This document shows, piece by piece, positions 1 through 7,168 of a stretch of DNA of 64,000 bases. The notes beneath the pieces were generated by a model. It was not told the DNA's origin. It saw only the letters and a list, made by a program, of their open reading frames with translations, and ran no database searches. Made by a program: the position numbers and the translations under genes. Each line of letters begins with the position of its first letter. Positions within the stretch are counted from its first letter, which is position 1. Origin of the DNA: an uncultured Apibacter sp. (lineage in GTDB: Bacteria; Bacteroidota; Bacteroidia; Flavobacteriales; Weeksellaceae); contig CALYQD010000003.1 of the NCBI GenBank assembly GCA_945280365.1, positions 153,508 to 217,507 on the forward strand, read 5' to 3'.

Positions 1-547
1 AATCCGGGCATCTAACTATGTTCGATTCAGTTAAAGAAAGATCAAGATCATAAATATTTTTTTTCAGGGTAATATCACCTACAGAGGAAACAAAAGCTTG
101 AAATTTGATTGTAGATAATAATTGTTTAGCCAAAGCACCGGCAACAACCCAATTGGCAGTTTCTCTTGCAGAGGTTCTCCCTCCTCCTCGATGATCCCTA
201 ATTCCGTATTTATTAAAATAGGTAAAATCTGCATGAGAGGGTCTAAAAATTCCAGTATTATGATCGTAATCATTGGACTTCTGATTAGTATTTTTTATAA
301 GAAATCCTATGGATTGACCAGTTGTCTTTCCTTCAAATATACCAGAAAGAAATTCAACTTTATCATCTTCTTTACGTTGAGTGACAATTTTTGATTGACC
401 TGGTTTCCGACGATCCAGTTCTTTTTGTATTTTTTCAAAATTAATGGATAATCCGGCAGGAAACCCATCAATAACACCTCCAAGTGCAGGTCCATGACTT
501 TCACCAAAGGTAGTAAGCTTTATAAATTTACCGAATTCATTGAACAT
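1..547 (-). CDS. aroC: Chorismate synthase, N-terminal part (runs off window edge)
   Basis: Converts 5-enolpyruvylshikimate-3-phosphate to chorismate, the last shared step of aromatic amino acid synthesis, using reduced FMN. Reading down from the ATG at 547 gives about 182 uninterrupted residues to the window edge. The start [19 protein letters not shown] carries the family's N-terminal FGESHG signature. RPSHAD and [15 protein letters not shown] follow, and the visible part ends in VRCPD, all typical of AroC. The gene is partial only because the window cuts it; no frameshift is seen. It lies downstream of poxB on the same strand, separated by a strong hairpin, so it is probably a separate unit. 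aroB, from the same pathway, is at about 26 kb. Confidence 0.95.
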   Translation of the reverse strand, partial: MFNEFGKFIKLTTFGESHGPALGGVIDGFPAGLSINFEKIQKELDRRKPGQSKIVTQRKEDDKVEFLSGIFEGKTTGQSIGFLIKNTNQKSNDYDHNTGIFRPSHADFTYFNKYGIRDHRGGGRTSARETANWVVAGALAKQLLSTIKFQAFVSSVGDITLKKNIYDLDLSLTESNIVRCPD

Positions 548-599
548 ATTCTTACAAATGTAAGAAATAAAGTAAATTTACAAGTAGTATTATTTACAA

Positions 600-630
600 A
601 AACAGAAAATCTTTTATAGATTTTCTGTTT
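600..630 (-). terminator. Rho-independent terminator after poxB
   Basis: A 12-bp perfect stem (600-611 with 619-630) closes a 7-nt loop. On the minus strand it is followed by a short T run. It lies about 25 bp after the poxB stop and before the aroC start. Confidence 0.7.
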
Positions 631-655
631 TATTATCTGAAATTATTTTTTTGAA

Positions 656-2392
656 TTAGAGTAATGATTTAATATGCTTTATATTGCTTTGGATGGTATC
701 TACAACTTCTTTAACATTTCCACTCAACATCATTTTGGTCATAGAGGTAGTCATCCCTTTTATTTGTGTCCATTCTATTTTAGGGGGTAAGGCAAGTGAA
801 TTTGGATCGGTCATTAGATTTACCAACACAGGACCATTGGTTGAAAATGCTTCATGTATGGCTCCTTCTACTTCTTCGGGCTTAGTAACATTAATACCTT
901 TAAATCCCATAGCCATAGCTATCATTGCAAAATCCGGATTAACCATATCTGTCTCATTATCAGGTATTCCATCTACTTCCATCTCCAATTTTACCATACC
1001 TAACGAACGATTATTAAATACAAATAATTTTACAGGCAATTTATATTGGTAAATTGTTGCTAAATCTCCCAATAACATTGAAATCCCTCCATCGCCACAG
1101 AAGGAGATAATTTGCCTTCCCGGGTTTGCTAAAGCGGCACCAATTGCCATAGGCATGGCATTAGCCATCGTACCATGACTGAAAGAGCCTAACATTTTTC
1201 TCTCTCCTGTTGCTTGTATATAACGAGCTCCCCAAACACAGCACATACCGGTATCTACAGTAAATATAGCATCTTTAGCAGCTAATTTATTTATTGTGGA
1301 TGCTACATATTCCGGATGGATTAAATTTTCTTTTCCTGGATCTTTTACATATACATCCAAGCCTTCTTTTACTTTTTCATATTTATGCAACTGTTTTTTT
1401 AGAAAAGATTCATCTTGTTTTTCTTCAATTAATGGTAATAACACGTGTAAAGTATCTTCAATTTTTCCGCATAATCCCATATCAACTTTTGCTCTTCTTC
1501 CTAATCTGTCAGCTCTTTCATCAATCTGAATTATTTTTTTATTGGTAGGCATAAAATTAGCATATGGAAAATCTGTTCCTAAAAGAAGAATAACATCTGC
1601 TTCATGCATACTTTGAAAAGCAGAGGGCAAACCTAATAATCCGGTCATACCGACTTCATAAGGATTATCGTATTGAATTCCCATTTTTCCTCTAAAAGAA
1701 TATCCTATAGGAGCTTTTAATTTTTCGGCTAATTTAATAAGGTCAGCATGTGCTTTACTGGCACCTATACCGCAATAAATGGAAATTTTTTCATTTTCAT
1801 TCAAAATATCGGCAAGTGTTTGCAATTCATGATCTGAGGGTCTTATAATTGTATCATTTTTATAAACTTTTAAAGAACTTAATATATCCTCAGCAGGTTT
1901 TGATTCTAAATCACCAGGTAATCCAAAAACGGCTACCCCTCTTTTTGATTGAGCATTCTGAATAGCCCTTTGTAACATTCTTGGAGCTTGTTCAGGCAAA
2001 GTTGCAATTTGACAGTATACACTGCAATCATCAAAAAGCTTAGTAATATTAGTTTCCTGAAAATAATCGGTACCAAATTCTCTTGTTCCACAGGTGGAAG
2101 CAATGGCGATCACAGGCACATTTGCCCTATTCGCTTCATAAAGACCATTAATTAAGTGTATATGCCCAGGACCAGAACTTCCAGCGCAACAAGCGATCCC
2201 TTCTAACTCGGCCTCGGCAGCTGCTGCAAATGCTCCAGCTTCTTCATTCCTAACATGTATCCATTGAATTTTCCCTTGTTTTTTAATAGCTCTATTTAGC
2301 TCATTTAGACTATCACCCGTTACTGCATAAATTCTTTTTATACCAGCTTCTGCTAACATGTCTACTAATTGATCTGCTACTTTTTTTTCCAT
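656..2392 (-). CDS. poxB: Pyruvate dehydrogenase (quinone) / pyruvate oxidase, PoxB-type
   Basis: A ThDP- and FAD-dependent enzyme expected to decarboxylate pyruvate to acetate and CO2, passing electrons to membrane quinone. At 578 residues it is close to the 572 of E. coli PoxB and shows its order of parts: an N-terminal pyrimidine-binding domain with the catalytic Glu in HVRNEEAGAF (about residue 50), a central FAD domain, and the ThDP/Mg motif CGDGGISMLLGDLATIY near residue 432 followed by VKLFVFNN. The C-terminal helix may be the lipid-binding tail known in PoxB, but this is inference. It has its own terminator and no operon partner. Acetolactate synthase is less likely because the FQETNI and SSGPGHIHLINGL segments match PoxB better. 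Confidence 0.88.
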   Translation of the reverse strand: MEKKVADQLVDMLAEAGIKRIYAVTGDSLNELNRAIKKQGKIQWIHVRNEEAGAFAAAAEAELEGIACCAGSSGPGHIHLINGLYEANRANVPVIAIASTCGTREFGTDYFQETNITKLFDDCSVYCQIATLPEQAPRMLQRAIQNAQSKRGVAVFGLPGDLESKPAEDILSSLKVYKNDTIIRPSDHELQTLADILNENEKISIYCGIGASKAHADLIKLAEKLKAPIGYSFRGKMGIQYDNPYEVGMTGLLGLPSAFQSMHEADVILLLGTDFPYANFMPTNKKIIQIDERADRLGRRAKVDMGLCGKIEDTLHVLLPLIEEKQDESFLKKQLHKYEKVKEGLDVYVKDPGKENLIHPEYVASTINKLAAKDAIFTVDTGMCCVWGARYIQATGERKMLGSFSHGTMANAMPMAIGAALANPGRQIISFCGDGGISMLLGDLATIYQYKLPVKLFVFNNRSLGMVKLEMEVDGIPDNETDMVNPDFAMIAMAMGFKGINVTKPEEVEGAIHEAFSTNGPVLVNLMTDPNSLALPPKIEWTQIKGMTTSMTKMMLSGNVKEVVDTIQSNIKHIKSLL

Positions 2393-2523
2393 AATAATTT
2401 TAAAAATAAATAAAGTATAATTACTTGCTCAAAATTTGTTCCAGGTAAATATACTTTTTTAATAATTTTAACAATTATTGTTTATTTGATAGCATTATAA
2501 GTAGTTATAAGATAAATATTATT

Positions 2524-3540
2524 TTAGAATTCATGATTAAATTGCTGTAGCATACGTATATCATTTTCGGTAAACATACGTATATCCCCAATTTGATACA
2601 TAAGCATAACTATTCTTTCAATCCCCATTCCGAAAGCAAATCCACTATATTTTTCCGGATTAATGTTAACATTTTTTAAAACATTAGGATCTACCATCCC
2701 ACAGCCTAAAATTTCTAGCCATCCTGTTCCTTTAGTTATTCGATAATCAGTTTCCGTTTCTAATCCCCAATAAACATCAACCTCAGCACTTGGCTCTGTA
2801 AAAGGAAAATATGACGGTCTCATACGTATTTCTGATTTGCCAAATAATTCCGAAGTAAAATATTGTAAAGTTTGTTTTAAATCTGCAAAAGAAACATCGG
2901 TATCAATATATAAACCTTCAATTTGATGGAACATACAATGTGATCGTGATGAGATGTCTTCATTCCTATATACCCTTCCTGGAGATAATATACGGATAGG
3001 AGGCTCATTATTCTCCATATATCTTATCTGAACAGAGGAAGTATGGGTTCTTAATACCATATCCGGATTTTTTTCTATAAAAAATGTATCCTGCATATCT
3101 CTAGCCGGATGATATTCAGACATATTTAAGGCTGTGAAATTATGCCAATCATCTTCAATTTCTGGTCCGTCTGCTACTGAAAAACCTATTTTTTTAAATA
3201 TATTGATAATCTTATGTTTAACAATATTTATAGGATGTCTGCTTCCTAGATTTAAAGGAATTCCCGGACGAGTTAAATCATTTTGTATTTCGGAATGATT
3301 GTCTTCATTAACATCCTCTTTTAAAGAATCTATTTTTTTTGCAACTGATTGTTTTAAATTATTTATCAATTGACCAAATTCTTTTTTACTTTCGTTAGGA
3401 ACTTCTTTAAATTTTTGAAATAGGTCATTCAAAATTCCTTTCTTTCCTAAATACTTGATTCTAAATTGTTCAATTTCTTCAGCTTTTTGAGAAGAAAATG
3501 ACTCTACTTCCTCTAAATATTTTTTGATAGTATTTATCAT
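2524..3540 (-). CDS. pheS: Phenylalanyl-tRNA synthetase alpha subunit
   Basis: Catalytic subunit of the (alpha beta)2 enzyme that charges tRNA-Phe. The 338 residues have the N-terminal tRNA-binding coiled coil (about 1-90), then the class II core: SRHPI start near 100, motif 2 [18 protein letters not shown] near 188, and motif 3 [14 protein letters not shown] near 303. The length is normal. pheT is not adjacent, as is common in Flavobacteriia. A long leader containing a terminator hairpin lies upstream (see 3692-3711), so expression may be controlled by attenuation; that is inference. Confidence 0.96.
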   Translation of the reverse strand: MINTIKKYLEEVESFSSQKAEEIEQFRIKYLGKKGILNDLFQKFKEVPNESKKEFGQLINNLKQSVAKKIDSLKEDVNEDNHSEIQNDLTRPGIPLNLGSRHPINIVKHKIINIFKKIGFSVADGPEIEDDWHNFTALNMSEYHPARDMQDTFFIEKNPDMVLRTHTSSVQIRYMENNEPPIRILSPGRVYRNEDISSRSHCMFHQIEGLYIDTDVSFADLKQTLQYFTSELFGKSEIRMRPSYFPFTEPSAEVDVYWGLETETDYRITKGTGWLEILGCGMVDPNVLKNVNINPEKYSGFAFGMGIERIVMLMYQIGDIRMFTENDIRMLQQFNHEF

Positions 3541-3691
3541 TAGTTATCTTTAATAATTTTTATTTTATAAAGATTTTTATCTTTTTGCAAAAATAATAAA
3601 ACAAAAATACTATTATTATTTTAAAAAAAAGATTTCATAAATATTTTAAATTCTGATATTCATTTATTTCTAAGACTTATTATAATAAAAA

Positions 3692-3711
3692 AGCCTCTTT
3701 TTACAGAGGCT
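3692..3711 (-). terminator. Orphan intrinsic terminator in the pheS leader
   Basis: The 7-bp stem AGCCTCT/AGAGGCT has a 6-nt loop and, on the minus strand, is followed at once by a T run (TTTTTTATTATAA). No gene on that strand lies upstream before the divergent gene at 4169. The hairpin therefore sits inside a transcript that would lead into pheS, about 150 nt before its ATG, or ends a small RNA. Upstream on the same strand are competing pairings (GTGTTTGT at 3782-3789 with ACAAACAC at 3808-3815, against TTGTAA/TTACAA) and short ORFs starting at 3823 and 3818. Confidence 0.5.
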
Positions 3712-4136
3712 AAGGTTTTTAAAGAAATAAAAACTAAATAAACATTAAAATAATGCCTTTTTCAATATAAATTGTTTTAGTGTGTTTGTAATCTTACAAT
3801 CGTATAAACAAACACCATACCATTTATCTTATTATATTTAATTATATTATTTTTAATAATTAAATATAACTAAACAGTTATTTAAATAAATATATTATTA
3901 AGCTTATATTTTATAAAAATAATTTAAAATAATAAAATTCAAATCAAATTTCCAATTATGACATGTTATACAACAAATAAATATCCGTTATTATATTAAT
4001 TATTAATATATAAATAACTTATAAAATAAATTTATAACTATAGTTGTTATATAATGAATAAATTTGAATTTATAAAACATGTCCATTCAATCACTATTAC
4101 TAACAACTTTACAATTAAAAATAAGATTTAAATTAG

Positions 4137-4144
4137 TAAATTTG
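4137..4144 (+). promoter_or_regulatory. Candidate Bacteroidota -7 element (TAAATTTG)
   Basis: Matches the Bacteroidota -7 consensus TAnnTTTG. The expected -33 TTTG is absent at 19 bp, so support is partial. It lies 25 bp before the ATG at 4169 and downstream of the ATG at 4079, which argues for the later start. Confidence 0.4.
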
Positions 4145-4168
4145 AATTTTCTAAACATAAATACAATT

Positions 4169-5236
4169 ATGATTAATAAATTCATAATGTATTGTTTACT
4201 AATACTAACTTTTTTAAATTGTAAAACATTGGAAATAGACAAACAAACATATGACGGACTGGGAAATGGCCTATATGCAAATATTAAAACAAATAAAGGT
4301 GATATGTTGGTTAAATTTTTTGATCATGAGTCTCCAGTAACCGTAGCAAACTTTATTGGATTAGCTGAAGGTAAAATTCCAAATGATACAAAAAAATTGG
4401 GTGAACCATTTTATGACGGGATCATTTTTCATAGAGTAATTAAGAATTTTATGATTCAAACCGGTGATCCTCAAGGAACAGGAATGGGTGGTCCGGGATA
4501 TAGATTTGAGGATGAAAAAAATGATTTAAAACATACTGGAACCGGAATATTATCTATGGCAAATTCAGGTCCGAATACAAACGGAAGTCAATTTTTCATC
4601 ACTGAAGTGCCTACTCCTTGGCTTGACGGACGGCATACTATTTTCGGTGAGATAATTAAAGGTTTAGATACTGTAAGCTCAATCGCCAATGTTAAAACTG
4701 GAGCTCAAGATAAACCGGTTGAACCTGTAATTATGGAAAAAGTTTCAATCATTACTAAAGGCGATGAATATAAAAATTATAATGCAGCACAGTTTTTTAA
4801 TGATAATAAAGATTTGATTTCTGAAAGAAATAAAAAATATCTGGAAGAAAAGCAAAAACTTATAGCAGCAAAACTTGATGAATTAAAAGTAAGTATGACT
4901 CAAACAGAAAGTGGCTTATTTTATAAAATTGATGAAAAAGGTTCCGGAGCTAAAGCTAAAACGGGAGATATAGTTTCTGTTCATTATGAAGGTTCTTTAG
5001 CGAATGGTAATATCTTTGATTCATCTTTTGCTAGAAATGAACCCATTGAATTTCCATTAGGAAGAGGAATGGTAATCAAAGGTTGGGAAGAAGGAATTTC
5101 GCTTTTGAATGAAGGAGACAAAGCTACTTTTTTAATACCGCCTTCTTTGGGTTATGGAGCTCAAGGTGCCGGAGGTGGGGTCATACCACCTAATGCTTGG
5201 CTTATATTTAAAGTTGAACTGATTAAGGCTAAATAA
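4169..5236 (+). CDS. Dual-family immunophilin lipoprotein: cyclophilin plus FKBP peptidyl-prolyl isomerase
   Basis: Two unrelated prolyl isomerase folds in one secreted protein of 355 residues. After a signal sequence with a Cys (LTFLNC) comes a cyclophilin domain (about 35-200, with FHRVIKNFMIQTGDPQGTG, MANSGPNTNGSQFFIT and LDGRHTIFGE), then a Lys/Glu-rich linker and an FKBP domain (about 255-355, with VSVHYEGSL, GRGMVIKGWEEG and PSLGYG). Both active sites look intact. This order is called CFBP in the dual-immunophilin literature. The longer ORF from 4079 would add 30 residues that hide the signal peptide, so the ATG at 4169 is preferred. The likely role is folding of envelope proteins. A hairpin terminator follows. 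Confidence 0.9.
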   Translation: MINKFIMYCLLILTFLNCKTLEIDKQTYDGLGNGLYANIKTNKGDMLVKFFDHESPVTVANFIGLAEGKIPNDTKKLGEPFYDGIIFHRVIKNFMIQTGDPQGTGMGGPGYRFEDEKNDLKHTGTGILSMANSGPNTNGSQFFITEVPTPWLDGRHTIFGEIIKGLDTVSSIANVKTGAQDKPVEPVIMEKVSIITKGDEYKNYNAAQFFNDNKDLISERNKKYLEEKQKLIAAKLDELKVSMTQTESGLFYKIDEKGSGAKAKTGDIVSVHYEGSLANGNIFDSSFARNEPIEFPLGRGMVIKGWEEGISLLNEGDKATFLIPPSLGYGAQGAGGGVIPPNAWLIFKVELIKAK

Positions 5237-5254
5237 TTAAGAATTAAAAATAAT

Positions 5255-5286
5255 AAAATCCGGTTTAAAGATTAAAACCGGATTTT
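5255..5286 (+). terminator. Terminator after the double immunophilin gene
   Basis: A 12-bp perfect stem (5255-5266 with 5275-5286) with an 8-nt loop, followed by a T-rich tract, 19 bp after the stop codon. Confidence 0.8.
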
Positions 5287-5493
5287 ACTTTTATAATACT
5301 GCCTGAAACAAAAAACGTTATTTTTAAGCATTGACTTTTCCTTCAAATCTTTTTCATATTTTATCTTAATTCAAATATTTATATATAAGGAAATTAAATT
5401 AGTATTTATAAATTTTTATATTTAGCTATTCGATCAACACTAAAAATTTGATAAATTACTTCTTAAACACTTATTTTTTTTACATTTTATACT

Positions 5494-6360
5494 TTAGCAT
5501 ATAGGTATATATATCTCAGTTATTAATTTCTCAGGCACAACTCTACCCGGATGATTTATATATTTTTCAAAAATAGGAGCATCACGCAATAATAAATTAT
5601 TGGCAGGTATTAAGTCAGCGTAAATGGTATTATAAACATCTCGAAAATATTTGTATGAACCTTTATAGAGAAACTTGGCAAATTTTCCGCCTTTAATTTC
5701 TTTAACTCCTATTTCTCCTTGAGGTTTTACATCATCTAATATAACGAGACAAACATCTGTTCTAAGTTTTTCCAAATAAGTTATTTTAGGATCGTCATAA
5801 TAAATGCAGATATTTTCAATCTCTTCAGAGTATAGTTTATTACTCTTAACAAATTTCCATAAGCGTTTCCAAGTATCACTGAAATCCAATTCACTATATT
5901 TCCCCGAAATACTAATATATATAACTTTCTTAGCAGGTATCTCAACAATCTTAGGCTTGTCAATATCTAACAGAATGTCTATATTTTCTTTATCCTTTTT
6001 TTCAACTATATAATCTTTATTTTTCCTAAATTCAAGTGGAGTAATTTTATACAATTGCTTAAAGGCTTTCGAGAAAGATGATGGAATATCATAGCCAACC
6101 TTATATCCGATATCAGAAATTGGTAGGTCCGTATATCTTAATAATCTGGCAGCCTTTTCTAATCTTATTCTTATAATATAACTTCCTATAGGTTCTTTAA
6201 GAAAAGCTTTCGTTATCCGATGAAAATGATAGAGCGAAAAATGGCTCATTTCCGCCAATTTAGATAAATCAATTGTTTCATGTAAATGATTGTTTATATA
6301 TTCAATAACAATATTCATTTGTTTTTGATATATCTCCTTCGTAGTTATTTTGAAGTTCAT
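5494..6360 (-). CDS. AraC-family regulator with GyrI-like ligand-binding domain
   Basis: A DNA-binding transcription factor of 288 residues. The AraC double helix-turn-helix is at the N terminus (about 14-110, with LAEMSHFSLYHFHRITKAF and the second helix pair GYDIPSSFSKAFKQLYKITPLEFR). A GyrI/Rob-type small-molecule domain fills about 130-288. The HTH-first order is that of Rob and BltR-like multidrug sensors, so a hydrophobic or drug-like ligand is plausible but not shown. The gene stands alone. A 10-bp inverted repeat (6393-6402/6451-6460) lies just upstream and could be its operator. Confidence 0.88.
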   Translation of the reverse strand: MNFKITTKEIYQKQMNIVIEYINNHLHETIDLSKLAEMSHFSLYHFHRITKAFLKEPIGSYIIRIRLEKAARLLRYTDLPISDIGYKVGYDIPSSFSKAFKQLYKITPLEFRKNKDYIVEKKDKENIDILLDIDKPKIVEIPAKKVIYISISGKYSELDFSDTWKRLWKFVKSNKLYSEEIENICIYYDDPKITYLEKLRTDVCLVILDDVKPQGEIGVKEIKGGKFAKFLYKGSYKYFRDVYNTIYADLIPANNLLLRDAPIFEKYINHPGRVVPEKLITEIYIPIC

Positions 6361-6392
6361 ATTTATAAGCTCAGCAATTAATCAATTTATCA

Positions 6393-6460
6393 ACTGCTAA
6401 AATAAATATATTTTATAGAATGTTATTTTCCTATCTTGCTGATAAAAATCTTTAGCAGTT
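6393..6460. promoter_or_regulatory. Inverted repeat upstream of the AraC/GyrI regulator
   Basis: AACTGCTAAA (6393-6402) and TTTAGCAGTT (6451-6460) form a perfect 10-bp inverted repeat separated by 48 bp, 33 bp upstream of the regulator's ATG. It is more GC-rich than its surroundings. An autoregulatory operator with looping is a guess. Confidence 0.3.
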
Positions 6461-7113
6461 TAAAACAAAATCTTCGATGAATTATAATTTTATACTAATT
6501 TTCTTTATCAAGAGTTGTTAATACAAACACAAAAATTATAGATAAATAATATATACATTTCTAATTGCAATCATTCTTAAGTTATTCTATATTCATTTTT
6601 TACTTCAAGTAATCTCGTTATATTAAGATATAAGCTCTCAAATTATATAAATAATTGAAAACTATAATTTTATCTCTTATTTATTATATTTATAAAATAT
6701 TAACTATAATATATAAAATAAGATCATTAGATTTATATTTTTATAATAAAAATTATTTTTTAATATCATTAGAAATAATCTATAATAAAAAAATTGTCTA
6801 TTATTTAACTTATTAATTTGAACATATATATTTAGCTATCCTAATAATGCATAAAGTTTTAATCTTTATATTAAGCTATAAATATTTAAATTAATAAAAT
6901 AAAAATGACTTTAATTAGGTAATTTTAATATTCATTTATTTATTTTATATTTTATAAATGTAATTAAAATCATTTAATAATTTTGTTTATTAAAAATTAT
7001 TATTATTTCAAAATGTTGATTTTTAATACATTAACATACTACACTAAAAATAATATAAAAATTTAATAATAAATATAGAATAATATAAAATAAATTCTTT
7101 ACATTTGACATAA

Positions 7114-7134
7114 TTCCTACCTGTTAAGTAGGAA
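7114..7134. promoter_or_regulatory. Palindrome in the promoter/leader of the receptor operon
   Basis: TTCCTAC, 7 nt, GTAGGAA: a perfect 7-bp inverted repeat, 34 bp before the receptor ATG, in sequence otherwise almost free of G and C. It suits a dimeric repressor site or a small leader hairpin. The regulator is unknown. Confidence 0.35.
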
Positions 7135-7168
7135 ATATTTATAAATAATTTAATGTATTAAATTTTTA

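Larger units (their letters stand above)
3541..4168. other. Divergent intergenic region, pheS leader / CFBP promoter
   Basis: 628 bp, extremely AT-rich, between divergent pheS and the double immunophilin gene. It holds the leader hairpins listed separately and a promoter-like element for the right-hand gene at 4137-4144. No protein gene longer than about 15 codons with coding character is seen. Confidence 0.6.
6361..7168. other. AT-rich intergenic region without genes
   Basis: 808 bp of almost pure A and T between the AraC/GyrI gene and the TonB-dependent receptor gene. Apart from the inverted repeat near 6393-6460 and the palindrome at 7114-7134, no coding pattern, RNA gene or repeat family is seen. 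Confidence 0.6.

Noticed and set aside
79..507. Two short minus-strand ORFs suggesting a broken chorismate synthase
   Set aside because: Reading from the ATG at 547 gives one uninterrupted AroC frame to the window edge; the short ORFs are in other frames.
2470..2482. AACAAT/ATTGTT palindrome upstream of poxB as an Fnr-type site
   Set aside because: Too short and too A/T-rich to stand out from the background.
4079..4168. Longer N terminus of the double immunophilin
   Set aside because: It would bury the signal peptide and lies upstream of the promoter-like element; the ATG at 4169 is better.
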